Origin: Collinsella sp. AF20-14LB
Lineage (GTDB): Bacteria > Actinomycetota > Coriobacteriia > Coriobacteriales > Coriobacteriaceae
Length of the DNA: 64,000 bases
Assembly (NCBI RefSeq): GCF_003459505.1
Contig: NZ_QRWD01000005.1
Coordinates: 48,602 to 112,601, forward strand
Direction of reading: 5' to 3'
Shown: positions 42,916 to 52,613 of the stretch, one piece after another
Layout of the letters: each line of letters opens with the position of its first letter
Numbering within the stretch: the first letter of the stretch is position 1
Notes under the pieces: model-generated
What the model was told of the DNA's origin: nothing
Databases searched by the model: none
Seen by the model: only the letters and a program-made list of their open reading frames with translations
Position numbers and translations under genes: made by a program

Positions 42916-43716
42916 ATGGGTATTAAAGCGTGTGCGGCTGGTTTTTGCTGCGCGGACGTCTATCAAAACATCGGCGTGTTCTATCCGACTGGCAACGGCA
43001 TTGACTGGGGTATCCATCTTGCACGAATGGGCGTTTCGGTATCCGCCGTGTCGGTTGTCGGCAAGGACGAGTACGGAGACAAGATGAGGGAGGCGCTGGC
43101 CGCTGAGGGGTTCGATATCTCACACCTGCGGGTGGAGGATGGCGACACTTCGGTGATGCTCATGGCATTGAAAGACGGCGTCGATCGTGTGCATCTCGAG
43201 GCAATCGATGGCGTAATGGAGACATATCGACCGAATGAAGACGACCGGGCGTTTATCCTAGAGCATGACATCATCCATACCGACCTGTTTGGCAATTGTT
43301 TGGACCTCCTGCCCGAGTGGCATGATGCGGGCAAGACGGTGGTTATGGACTTCTCGGTGTTCAGCCAGGATCCCGAATATGCCTGCGAGAATCATTTTCC
43401 CTACGTTGACTACGCATTTATGTCGTTTGAAGATGACACTCCGGAGCTACGAGACTGGGTACGTCACGCGCAGGAATTGGGGCCGCGCGTTGCGGTTGCC
43501 ACGCTTGGCGAGAAGGGAAGCATTGCCTATGACGGTGAGCGCTTCTATGAGTGCGGGATCGTGCCGGCGGAGAAGGTCGTTAATACCGTGGGTGCCGGCG
43601 ACTCGTATATCGCCGGGTTTACCAAGGGCGTGATCGATGGCCTTGATATTCCGGCGTGTATGAAGGCGGGCGCTGAGCTGTCGTCCCGAGTGATTGGTTC
43701 TTTTGAGCCGTACTAG
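42916..43716 (+). CDS. PfkB-family sugar kinase (FrlD-like), second copy
   Basis: A 266-residue PfkB kinase. It opens with CCADVYQNIGVFYPTGNGID and the substrate block GIHLARMGVSVSAVSVVGKD; VVNTVGAGDSYIAGFTKGVI is the ATP site with the catalytic Asp. It is clearly diverged from the first copy: the Gly-Gly-Asn substrate block reads GNGIDW here. A different phosphorylated substrate is likely. The ATG at 42916 follows GGAGAAGAGT. Confidence 0.88.
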   Translation: MGIKACAAGFCCADVYQNIGVFYPTGNGIDWGIHLARMGVSVSAVSVVGKDEYGDKMREALAAEGFDISHLRVEDGDTSVMLMALKDGVDRVHLEAIDGVMETYRPNEDDRAFILEHDIIHTDLFGNCLDLLPEWHDAGKTVVMDFSVFSQDPEYACENHFPYVDYAFMSFEDDTPELRDWVRHAQELGPRVAVATLGEKGSIAYDGERFYECGIVPAEKVVNTVGAGDSYIAGFTKGVIDGLDIPACMKAGAELSSRVIGSFEPY

Positions 43717-43743
43717 GGTCAAATGCCTGGAAAGGAGTACGAA

Positions 43744-44604
43744 ATGGTTATCGACATGTTGGTCCATCCTATGCTCTACGGTGAGATCTGTACGCCGGGT
43801 GATGAGCCTGATGGATTCGGTTTTTGGTCACGAGAATTTGGTATGGGGCATATGGGCCCCATGGATTGGGATGAGCTTCAAGTCGAGATGGACGTCTGTG
43901 ATGTGCAGAAGAGCGTGCTCATGCCGCTCGATGTAACCACGGCATGCGGAGGGCACTTTGGCACCAATGACCAGATTGCCATGCTGGTTGCCGCACATCC
44001 CGATCGTCTGTGGGGATTTGCGAGCGTAGACCCGCAGGTGAGCGGTGCCGCAGACGAATTGGAGCGCGCCTTTACCGAGTTGGGGGCAAAGGGGCTTTGC
44101 CTGCATCCTGCAAAGCAGGGTTTTGCCCCCGATGATGCTGTGGCCGAGCCGCTTTACGAACTGTGCGAGCGCTATAACAAGCCGGTGGTTTTCCATGCCG
44201 GTATGTCTTGGGAGCCGGGCGCAGAGCTCTCGCGCAGTAACCCGCTTGCATTTGAGCACACAATCGCAACGCATCCAAATGTGCGTTTTAGTTTGACCCA
44301 TTTTGGCTGGCCCTGGGTGCGCGAGACCGTGGCGATGCTGCTCAAGTATCCCAACTGCTACGCGGACACCTCTATCACTTACATCGATTCGCCCGAGGAG
44401 ATGATGCAGCGTCTTTTCACGGTCGATATGGGGCCGCTGTGGTATGAGCGCGCGCTATCGCACCAAGTGATGTTCGCCAGCAATACGCCGCGCTTCCGTG
44501 CATTCAAACTCAAGCGGGCGCTCGATACCGTGCCCATGCGCGATGATGCGCGAGAAAGGCTCTACTGGGGTAATGCCCTGCGTTTTCTTGAAGGGGATGA
44601 GTGA
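43744..44604 (+). CDS. amidohydrolase family 2 (PF04909) metal-dependent hydrolase
   Basis: A 286-residue TIM-barrel hydrolase of the ACMSD-like amidohydrolase group. The first metal position reads IDMLVHPMLYGE, so the usual DxHxH appears reduced to one His. Later positions are the His in KPVVFHAGMSWEPG, the His in VRFSLTHFGWPWV and YADTSITYID; the catalytic Asp before the C-terminus seems replaced (FASNTPRF). It may have a changed metal site. The substrate is unknown. The ATG at 43744 follows AAAGGAGTACGAA. Confidence 0.8.
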   Translation: MVIDMLVHPMLYGEICTPGDEPDGFGFWSREFGMGHMGPMDWDELQVEMDVCDVQKSVLMPLDVTTACGGHFGTNDQIAMLVAAHPDRLWGFASVDPQVSGAADELERAFTELGAKGLCLHPAKQGFAPDDAVAEPLYELCERYNKPVVFHAGMSWEPGAELSRSNPLAFEHTIATHPNVRFSLTHFGWPWVRETVAMLLKYPNCYADTSITYIDSPEEMMQRLFTVDMGPLWYERALSHQVMFASNTPRFRAFKLKRALDTVPMRDDARERLYWGNALRFLEGDE

Positions 44605-45035
44605 ACATGGTGACGCTCGAGACATTGAGCTATCTATCGACTGCTCCGGACCAGTTCATCGATATTACCGAGGACGTGCACGCTGCCATCGAGCGCAGCT
44701 CGGTGACCAATGGCTTGGCGGCGATTATTTTGTCGCATACGACCTGCGGAATCGTGGTAAACGAGGGGCTGCCCTGCGTGGAGACGGATCTTATGGAGAC
44801 GCTTGATCGCATCGCTCCACTCGATGCCCCCTATGCGCATGCACACTTCCTGCCGAGCTATGGAGCCACCGGTAACAACTCCTGTGGGCATATCAAGAGC
44901 ATGATTAGTGGAAACAGTTGCTTCTTTCCCGTCCAAGATGGCCACATCGTGTGCGGAGGTGCCCAGAACATCTATCTTGCGGAGTTTGACGGTCCGCAGA
45001 AGCGAAAGGTGTACGTCGAGGTGCTGGGGGAGTAA
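44601..45035 (+). CDS. YjbQ family (UPF0047) protein
   Basis: A 144-residue YjbQ-fold protein. Family blocks are FIDITEDVHAAIERSSVTNG, then LSHTTCGIVVNEG and AHAHFLPSYGATGNN with GHIKSMISGNS; the conserved His residues are present. Some YjbQ proteins show weak thiamine-phosphate synthase activity; the true role is unknown. The GTG at 44601 overlaps the preceding TGA (GTGA), a coupling arrangement; the ATG at 44607 is the alternative start. Its place in a sugar operon is unusual. Confidence 0.87.
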   Translation: MNMVTLETLSYLSTAPDQFIDITEDVHAAIERSSVTNGLAAIILSHTTCGIVVNEGLPCVETDLMETLDRIAPLDAPYAHAHFLPSYGATGNNSCGHIKSMISGNSCFFPVQDGHIVCGGAQNIYLAEFDGPQKRKVYVEVLGE

Positions 45036-45068
45036 CGTCCCTGCAATGACCCTATGAAGGAGCACGTA

Positions 45069-45878
45069 ATGTCGTTTCTAACCTCGATGTTCAAGACCGA
45101 AAAGCCGGTTATCGGAATGCTGCACCTGCGTCCTCTGCCGGGCGATCCACTGTATTACCCGGGCGGAAGCGTGTCGCAGGTCGTGGAAGCCGCCAAGCGC
45201 GATCTCGAAGCGTTGCAGCAGGGCGGTGTCGATGGCATTTTGATTACCAATGAGCTCTCGATGCCCTATGAGCAGCACGTTTCTCCCTCAACCCTTGCAT
45301 CGATGGGCTATGTAATCGGGGCTCTATCCCATGATCTGTCGACTCCTTGGGGAGCTGAAGCTATTTACGATGGTGATGCCACAATCGAGCTGTGCGCTGC
45401 CGTCGACGCGCAGTTCACGCGCTGCAATTTTTGCGGTGCCTGGGCCGGTGATCTCGGGCTGATTAACCGAGATTTCGCTCACACCATGCGTCGCAAGGCG
45501 GCGCTGCGCCTGGACGACCTCAAGCTTTTTCACTTCATCACGAGCGAGGGGGAGGTTTATCTCAACGACCGCACGACTGCGGACATTGCCGATTCACTTC
45601 TCTTTAATTGCCTACCGGATGCGATGGTCATCGGCGGTTCGGCTGCCGGTCGTGGCGCTTCGGGCGAGCTTGCCGATGAGGTCCGCGAGCGTGTTGGCGA
45701 AGTGCCCGTGGTATGTGGCACCGGTTGTCGCGAAAATACCGTGGCTGACGTATTTGCTCACTACGATGGCGCGTTTGTCGGCACGTGCTTAAAGCGCGAC
45801 GGAAAGCTGGATGCCCCGGTTGATGTTGAGCGGGTAGCTCGTTTTATGGCTGCCGCTCGTACGGCGCGAGGGGAGTAG
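45069..45878 (+). CDS. BtpA/SgcQ family TIM-barrel protein
   Basis: A 269-residue BtpA/SgcQ-family protein. The N-terminal signature is VIGMLHLRPLPGDPLYYPG, then GVDGILITNELSMPY and the C-terminal phosphate-binding-like MVIGGSAAGRGASGELADEV and VVCGTGCRENTVADVF. SgcQ occurs with sugar phosphotransferase genes in E. coli; no reaction is known with confidence. The barrel with a likely phosphate site suggests a sugar-phosphate aldolase or epimerase step. SD AAGGAGCACGTA. Confidence 0.88.
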   Translation: MSFLTSMFKTEKPVIGMLHLRPLPGDPLYYPGGSVSQVVEAAKRDLEALQQGGVDGILITNELSMPYEQHVSPSTLASMGYVIGALSHDLSTPWGAEAIYDGDATIELCAAVDAQFTRCNFCGAWAGDLGLINRDFAHTMRRKAALRLDDLKLFHFITSEGEVYLNDRTTADIADSLLFNCLPDAMVIGGSAAGRGASGELADEVRERVGEVPVVCGTGCRENTVADVFAHYDGAFVGTCLKRDGKLDAPVDVERVARFMAAARTARGE

Positions 45879-45884
45879 GCACCT

Positions 45885-47402
45885 ATGGCGCTCTATCTGG
45901 GTATTGATATTGGGACAAGCGCCTCTAAAGGCGTTTTAATCGATGATCGATGCAACATCGTTTGCCAAGCCTCTTGTGGACACGAGACGGACAACCCGTG
46001 TGACGGATGGTACCAGCATGATGCGGAGGCAGTTTGGTGGGGCGATTTTTGCCGCCTGTCGCGCGAGCTGGTGGCGCGATCGGGGGTTAACGCGGCACAG
46101 ATTGGATGCGTGGGCCTTTCCGCATTGGGTTGCGACTGTGTGCCGGTCGATACCGAGTGCAACGCGCTGGCGCCCGCGATTTTGTATGGAGTCGATGCAC
46201 GTTCGAAGCCGCAGATTGACGAGCTTCTTTCCGAATATGGGTCAGATCGCGCGCGCGAGCTTTTCGGGCACGATCCCTGTTCGTCAGATATTGCTCCTAA
46301 GATCTTGTGGTTTAAGGAGAATATGCCCGAGGTGCACGAACGTGCCGCGAAGTTCCTGACGGCGTCATCGTTTCTGTGCGCAAAGTTGACGGGGCGTTTT
46401 ACGGTGGACCGTTATTTGGCGGAGGATTTTCTTCCCCTATATGACCGCTACACTTGGAAGGTTGATGCTCGGGAATGTGCTCGTTTCTGCCGGCCTGACC
46501 AGATGACGGAGGTAATGTCGGCTACCGATATTGCCGGGGTGATTACGCAGCGTGCGGCTGAGGCGACGGGGCTCGCGGCAGGGACACCTGTCTTAGTGGG
46601 AACGGGCGACTCTGGTGCCGAGGCCATTTCGACGGGTGTATTCCGTCCCGGCGATATGATGGTTCAGTTGGGGAGTACGGCGTATTTCATCTACCTAGCT
46701 GATCATATGATCGATGATGCCCGTCTGTGGCCAGGGACGTTTATCATTCCCGGAACTTACGGGATCTGCGCGGGGACCAATACGGCGGGTGCGCTCACAT
46801 CGTGGCTGCGCCAAGAGCTGTATCGCGACGCCGTAGAGGCCGAGGGCCACGGTGGCCCCGATGCATATTCGGTTATGGCGCATGATGCCGCCGACGTGGC
46901 GCCGGGTGCCGATGGGCTCCTGTGTCTGCCGTACTTTGCGGGGGAGCGTACTCCGCTCAACGATCCCGAGGCGCGTGGCGTCTTCTTTGGCTTGACCGGA
47001 AGGCATACGCGAGCCCATATGGTTCGCGCCGCCTTGGAAGGCGTCGCGTATACCGTTGCATCCCATGCCGACATTATCGAGCGGGAGCATGGACTGCTAA
47101 TTGGGCGCATTATGCTTGTCGGAGGTGGAACCAAGAATCCAGTTTGGATGCAAGCTATCGCCGACGTATGCGGGCGCGAGGTCTCGGTTGCCAAGGTTAC
47201 GGTGGGCGCATGCTTCGGTGATGCCATCATGGCAGCTCTCGCAGGTGGCGCCTATGCATCATGGGATGAACTCGCCCGAGTCCTTGGCGTTGCGCAAACA
47301 ATCGTGCCCGATATGGCTGCCCACGAGTTATATGCGTCGCGTCGTCATATCTTTGACGAATTGTATGCACGCAACCGTGATCTCATGCACGAATTGGTGT
47401 AA
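45885..47402 (+). CDS. FGGY-family carbohydrate kinase (XylB-like)
   Basis: A 505-residue FGGY kinase. The N-terminal domain begins YLGIDIGTSASKGVLIDDR; the sugar-binding region includes DGWYQHDAEAVW; the C-terminal half has VLVGTGDSGAEAISTGV, GLLCLPYFAGERTPLNDPEA and the FGGY-like MLVGGGTKNPVWMQAIADV. It resembles xylulokinases, but the sugar may be another ketose or a polyol. It is the last gene of the operon, six bases after the BtpA gene. Confidence 0.92.
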   Translation: MALYLGIDIGTSASKGVLIDDRCNIVCQASCGHETDNPCDGWYQHDAEAVWWGDFCRLSRELVARSGVNAAQIGCVGLSALGCDCVPVDTECNALAPAILYGVDARSKPQIDELLSEYGSDRARELFGHDPCSSDIAPKILWFKENMPEVHERAAKFLTASSFLCAKLTGRFTVDRYLAEDFLPLYDRYTWKVDARECARFCRPDQMTEVMSATDIAGVITQRAAEATGLAAGTPVLVGTGDSGAEAISTGVFRPGDMMVQLGSTAYFIYLADHMIDDARLWPGTFIIPGTYGICAGTNTAGALTSWLRQELYRDAVEAEGHGGPDAYSVMAHDAADVAPGADGLLCLPYFAGERTPLNDPEARGVFFGLTGRHTRAHMVRAALEGVAYTVASHADIIEREHGLLIGRIMLVGGGTKNPVWMQAIADVCGREVSVAKVTVGACFGDAIMAALAGGAYASWDELARVLGVAQTIVPDMAAHELYASRRHIFDELYARNRDLMHELV

Positions 47403-47425
47403 TGCCGCCGAACTGTACCGCCTTC

Positions 47426-47470
47426 CAATAGGGACTGCGTTGTGCGATTCGCATGTCCCTTGGCATTTTT
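47426..47470 (+). terminator. operon terminator
   Basis: AGGGACTGCG (47430-47439) pairs with CGCATGTCCCT (47450-47460), one bulged base, with CC/GG outside; CATTTTT follows. Confidence 0.7.
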
Positions 47471-47481
47471 GCCCACAGGGG

Positions 47482-48264
47482 TTAGCGAAGGTCAAAAACA
47501 GAGTGCGCATTTGCTAAAACTGTTGACTCGATGCGCTTTATGTCACAGTTTTTGAGTGAGGCGATGCGCATCGAGGCTCTTGTGAGCGATTTGATGAGCG
47601 ACTGCGCGCTTGTTTCCGTGTTTGGCTCGGCCGGCGCATCAGTCTCGAGTAGTAGACGGTCGAGTGGAATCTGTCGGGCGTATTCGCGCCCACGTTTGGT
47701 GACGAGCATGCGCTCGCTGACGGAAAAATAGCAGCCTGCATCGCGCGCGCGGACGAGTTCGTCCGAGGTGCCGCTAAACCAGTGGAAGATGATAACGGGG
47801 GAGTCGGAGTTTGGGATGAGTAGTCCATGCGATTCGAGGACGTCCAGTACGGTTCCTGCCGAACGAACGGCGTGAATTGATATCACGCGCCCGGCAAGAG
47901 GATGCTGCACAAGTGCATCGCAGAGCCGGTCAAGTGCCTGTATTTGTAACGGCTCGCTTCCAGCAAAGCGTGCGGAAAAGTCGAGCCCGATCTCGCCGAT
48001 AAAACGCTCTTGTGCAGCGACTTCGCAAAGCAGGTCTATTTCGGTAGCGCTGCATCGACCGTCGGCGAGCCACCAGGGATGGAGCCCTACGCCCGCGATG
48101 ATGTACGGGTAGTGACTGGCGCGTGTTTTTGCTGCCGCGAAGTCGCGTGGGTCGACGCCGCAGTCAAATAGACCCAGGCCCAGTGCCGTCGTCTCATCGG
48201 CAACGGTATCCGGGTAGGCCATCAAATCAAGATGACAGTGTGCATCAAACAGCTGCGGCGCCAT
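47482..48264 (-). CDS. TatD-family metal-dependent hydrolase
   Basis: A 260-residue TatD-type TIM-barrel hydrolase. The metal sites are LFDAHCHLDLMAYP at the N-terminus (HxH), the Glu in FIGEIGLDFSARF, the His in VISIHAVRSAG, the His in VIIFHWFSGTSDEL and the Asp in LLLETDAPAEP. TatD proteins are 3'-5' exonucleases or deoxyribonucleases. The start at 48264 lies 13 bases downstream of the tcdA stop, so the two form a unit. Confidence 0.9.
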   Translation of the reverse strand: MAPQLFDAHCHLDLMAYPDTVADETTALGLGLFDCGVDPRDFAAAKTRASHYPYIIAGVGLHPWWLADGRCSATEIDLLCEVAAQERFIGEIGLDFSARFAGSEPLQIQALDRLCDALVQHPLAGRVISIHAVRSAGTVLDVLESHGLLIPNSDSPVIIFHWFSGTSDELVRARDAGCYFSVSERMLVTKRGREYARQIPLDRLLLETDAPAEPNTETSAQSLIKSLTRASMRIASLKNCDIKRIESTVLANAHSVFDLR

Positions 48265-48277
48265 CGCGGCATCCCTG

Positions 48278-49075
48278 CTAGTCCAAGCGCTGGCCGTCGG
48301 CGCGCACGCGCTCGGTGCCGCGCCCGCTGATCTGGCGGATAACCTCGCCGGCAATCATCTGGCCCATGATGGGCGGCATGAAGCTCGCGGTTCCCAGCTC
48401 GGTACGCTCGTGGATGTTGGAAGGGTCGCGGGGTTGAGTCTTAACCGACTCCTCGCAGCTAAACAGTACGTGCAGGCTCTTGATGCCACGCTTTTTGCAT
48501 TCTTTGCGCATAATGCGGCTCATGGGGTCACGTACCGTATCGAAGATGTCGGCAAAGCGGAGGCACTCGGGATGGAGCTTGTTGGCCCCGCCCATGGAAC
48601 TAACCAAACGAATGCCGTGGTCCTGAGCATATTTGGTAATGGTGAGCTTGGCCGAAATGGTGTCGATGGCGTCGACGACGTAGTCGAGCTTGCCGTCCGT
48701 CTGCTCCAAAACGCTCGCGAAGAAATCATCGATGTTGTCGCTCAGCAAGTATTCAGTTCGCTTGATGACGGTGGCGGCGGGATTGATGTCGTGGATCATG
48801 GCTTCCATCACGTCAACCTTGCGCTTGCCGACGGTGCTGTGAAAGGCGATGGCCTGGCGATTGATGTTGCTGGGCGCGATGATGTCCTTGTCCAGGATCA
48901 CGAAATGGCCGATGCCGCCGCGGGCGAGTGCCTCGCAGCAGTTGGAGCCCACGCCGCCGCAGCCGAGCACCAGCACCGTGGCATCGGCGAGCTTGTCGAG
49001 TGCCTCGCGGCCCATGATGATCTCGAGCTTGGCATCGCGCGTCTCGTTGGGAGTTGCGGCTGTGGTTTCGGTCAT
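48278..49075 (-). CDS. tcdA: ThiF-family tRNA threonylcarbamoyladenosine dehydratase
   Basis: A 265-residue E1-like enzyme. The nucleotide-binding loop is VLVLGCGGVGSNCCEALARG; DKDIIAPSNINRQ binds ATP; YVVDAIDTISAKL and the C-terminal TASFMPPIMGQMIAGEVIR follow. TcdA cyclises t6A37 of tRNA to ct6A. The start at 49075 was preferred over 49081 because only it leaves a spacing after GGAGG. Confidence 0.9.
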   Translation of the reverse strand: MTETTAATPNETRDAKLEIIMGREALDKLADATVLVLGCGGVGSNCCEALARGGIGHFVILDKDIIAPSNINRQAIAFHSTVGKRKVDVMEAMIHDINPAATVIKRTEYLLSDNIDDFFASVLEQTDGKLDYVVDAIDTISAKLTITKYAQDHGIRLVSSMGGANKLHPECLRFADIFDTVRDPMSRIMRKECKKRGIKSLHVLFSCEESVKTQPRDPSNIHERTELGTASFMPPIMGQMIAGEVIRQISGRGTERVRADGQRLD

Positions 49076-49282
49076 AGACATCCTCCGATGGGGAAGCGAA
49101 TCGTGTTTTAGCTATCGCCATTATAGGTATTATCGCGATTCCATTTGAGCCCTAGGGGCTTGTTGAAATGAGGCAGTGATTCGCATAAGATGAAGCAGAT
49201 GGCACCCGTTGCAGCGGGTTGGCCAACTCCCAAACACGTTTGTAGCGTGAGAAGTGGCCGTCTTCGCATTACGCGGGGGCGG

Positions 49283-49369
49283 CTATTTCATTCGACCTCC
49301 AATGTGGATGCCGAGCTCCACAGCCGCGATTACAAGCAACAACAACGTCAGGACATCGTTAATACTCAT
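49283..49369 (-). CDS. 28-residue hydrophobic peptide, candidate type I (holin-like) toxin
   Basis: The 28-codon frame reads MSINDVLTLLLLVIAAVELG followed by IHIGGRMK: one membrane helix with a charged tail. It is preceded by a strong SD (AAGGAG, seven bases before ATG). The pattern (acidic residue, Leu/Ile-rich helix, short basic tail) resembles small putative holin-like toxins. A promoter with -10 TACAAT and a LexA-like box over the -35 lies 52-80 bp upstream. ACCCG/CGGGT hairpin sequence follows in the mRNA. An antisense antitoxin RNA is expected for a type I system but was not identified. Confidence 0.55.
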   Translation of the reverse strand: MSINDVLTLLLLVIAAVELGIHIGGRMK

Positions 49370-49420
49370 AGTCCATCTCCTTCTTGGGAAGAGGGAGCTG
49401 GCCCATCTGCTTCTGGACCC

Positions 49421-49449
49421 ATTGTATCTAAAAACGAACGAATGTTCTA
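49421..49449 (-). promoter_or_regulatory. promoter with LexA-like box for the 28-residue peptide
   Basis: On the minus strand: -35 TAGAAC (49444-49449), 17-bp spacer, -10 TACAAT (49421-49426). AGAACATTCGTTCG (49435-49448) matches the LexA box CGAAC-N4-GTTCG except at the first base and overlaps the -35, as in the polymerase promoter at 31.4 kb. Confidence 0.55.
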
Positions 49450-49464
49450 TACATAACATTGCTA

Positions 49465-49502
49465 TTAGATAATTAGACAAACATCTAAATATCGAGTATA
49501 GT
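49465..49502 (+). promoter_or_regulatory. promoter and operator of the ArsR-SdpI genes
   Basis: TTAGAT (49465-49470) and ATCTAA (49483-49488) form an inverted repeat that spans the -35 TAGACA (49474-49479); after 17 bp comes -10 TATAGT (49497-49502). It is consistent with autorepression by the ArsR protein. Confidence 0.65.
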
Positions 49503-49536
49503 GTGCACGTCGCGAGAGATAGCGAGAGGAGGTTCT

Positions 49537-49815
49537 ATGCCGGGAGAAGGTTTTAAGGCGCTGGCGGATCCAACGCGGCGGCGCATTTTAGAACTGCTGC
49601 GCGAGGGCAATTGCACGGCCGGGGAGCTTGCCGAGCATTTTGACATTAGCAAGCCGTCGCTCAGCCATCATTTGGCGACGCTCAAAAACGCCGGGTTGGT
49701 GACCGACGAGCGCCATGGCCAAAACATCGTTTACAGCTTAAACACCACCGTCATGCAGGACTTGATTGGCTGGTTTATGGGCCTTACAGACACTGAAGGT
49801 GATGAGGATGAATAA
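49537..49815 (+). CDS. ArsR/SdpR-family transcriptional repressor
   Basis: A 92-residue winged-helix protein. FKALADPTRRRILELLREGN is the classical ArsR N-terminus, then GELAEHFDISKPSLSHHLATLKNAGLV as recognition region. No metal-binding Cys pair (ELCVCD) is present, so it is of the SdpR kind rather than a metal sensor. It overlaps the SdpI-like gene by eight bases. The SD is GGAGGTTCT. Confidence 0.9.
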   Translation: MPGEGFKALADPTRRRILELLREGNCTAGELAEHFDISKPSLSHHLATLKNAGLVTDERHGQNIVYSLNTTVMQDLIGWFMGLTDTEGDEDE

Positions 49816-50512
49816 CGAAAACAAGGGCATTCACGCCACGGGGGTATCGTCGCGCGTGTGGATTGCACTGGTCGCTCTGTGCGTTGCCAATGTCGCAGCG
49901 CATCTGATAGTGATGCCGAGCCCGCCGGCGCAGATTCCCACGCACTGGGGCGCGAATGGCGCCGTCGACGGTTGGGGCCCTAGCTGGATGGCCTCCGCGC
50001 TCGGCGTGTTGCCTCTGGCACTTCTCGCGATGTTCTACGTCGTGCCACGCATTGACCCCAAGGGCGAGGCGTATCGGACCTCGGGTAAGTTCTATCAGGG
50101 CTTCGTAATCGCCTTCACGCTGCTCATGTGTGCCATAAGCTGGCTGGGGGAGCTAACGGTGTGGGGCATCGTGCCGGTGGTAGGAACGGTCAATTTGCTG
50201 GTATCAGGCGCTATCGGCTTGCTCTTTATTGGTATGGGCAACTACTTACCGCGCGTAAAGCAGAACTACACGCTCGGTATCAAGACGCCCTGGGCGCTTG
50301 CCGATCCCGAGAACTGGCGCCGTACGCAGCGTTTTGGCGGTGCCTGCTTTATGGTGCTGGGCGTTGGCCTGATTGTGATGGGCGTGGCGGGTAGCGTGCT
50401 TTCGAGTGAAGTCGTCGCCGCGGTGATTGCGGTTCTGGCGTTTGGTTCAGCTGGAGCTGCCTACGTCTATTCGTATCTGCTGTGGCGCAAATCGCAGCGA
50501 GCCGCTCGTTAA
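49808..50512 (+). CDS. SdpI/DUF1648-type membrane protein
   Basis: A 234-residue membrane protein with six predicted helices. The DUF1648 signature is PPAQIPTHWGANGAVDGWG near residue 40, and the SdpI block is NYTLGIKTPWALADPENWRR. SdpI gives immunity against the SdpC killing factor in Bacillus and sequesters the SdpR repressor at the membrane. An SdpC toxin gene is not in the window. The ATG at 49808 overlaps the arsR stop. Confidence 0.88.
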   Translation: MNNENKGIHATGVSSRVWIALVALCVANVAAHLIVMPSPPAQIPTHWGANGAVDGWGPSWMASALGVLPLALLAMFYVVPRIDPKGEAYRTSGKFYQGFVIAFTLLMCAISWLGELTVWGIVPVVGTVNLLVSGAIGLLFIGMGNYLPRVKQNYTLGIKTPWALADPENWRRTQRFGGACFMVLGVGLIVMGVAGSVLSSEVVAAVIAVLAFGSAGAAYVYSYLLWRKSQRAAR

Positions 50513-50578
50513 GGTTGCGGAAAACTAGCGTACGCAGTTCATAGTATGTTCCGGGGGATTTTTCCCAGGTAGTATTAG

Positions 50579-50605
50579 GGGGTGTGGGCAACCATGCCCC
50601 TTTTT
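50579..50605 (+). terminator. terminator of the ArsR-SdpI genes
   Basis: GGGGTGTGG (50579-50587) pairs with CCATGCCCC (50592-50600), two wobbles, then TTTTT. Confidence 0.8.
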
Positions 50606-50696
50606 CGTTTAGTTTCAGAGCTGGTTTCCTCATTTCGTTTCCACTAAAGCGAATCAAGAATAGGGAAACAGAAGGTAGAAAGGATAAAACAGGCAA

Positions 50697-52376
<1,680 letters not shown>

Positions 52377-52380
52377 GTTT

Positions 52381-52521
52381 GTTACGCGGTTTTACCAAAC
52401 CGCGTAACGAGATGATGCTGCGCGAGCCGCAAGCACCCCATCTTGTCGTTCAAACCGTCGCTCGCGTACCAAAGTACGCGTCGCTCCTCTTTCACGGCAA
52501 CCTGGGGCACTTGCGGCTCGC
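52381..52521 (-). repeat. composite structured element, copy A (palindrome plus internal-loop hairpin)
   Basis: The arm GTTACGCGGTTT (52381-52392) pairs with 52397-52408 to form a 12-bp palindrome with loop TACC. Then GCGAGCCGCAAG (52422-52433) pairs with CTTGCGGCTCGC (52510-52521), CCCCA with TGGGG, TTGTCGT with ACGGCAA, and CGCGTAC with GTACGCG (loop CAAA). Read on the minus strand, the inner loop carries CGTGAAAGAGGAG and, on the other side, CGACG and TGAACG. The same modules recur inverted at 62158-62297. Confidence 0.8.
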
Positions 52522-52613
52522 TCGCTGTTGGTTACGATGCATCGACAAATGAGCAATTTAAACGAATGAGCAAAAACGGCTCAAATCCTGATTTGGATTT
52601 GAGCCGTTTGTCG

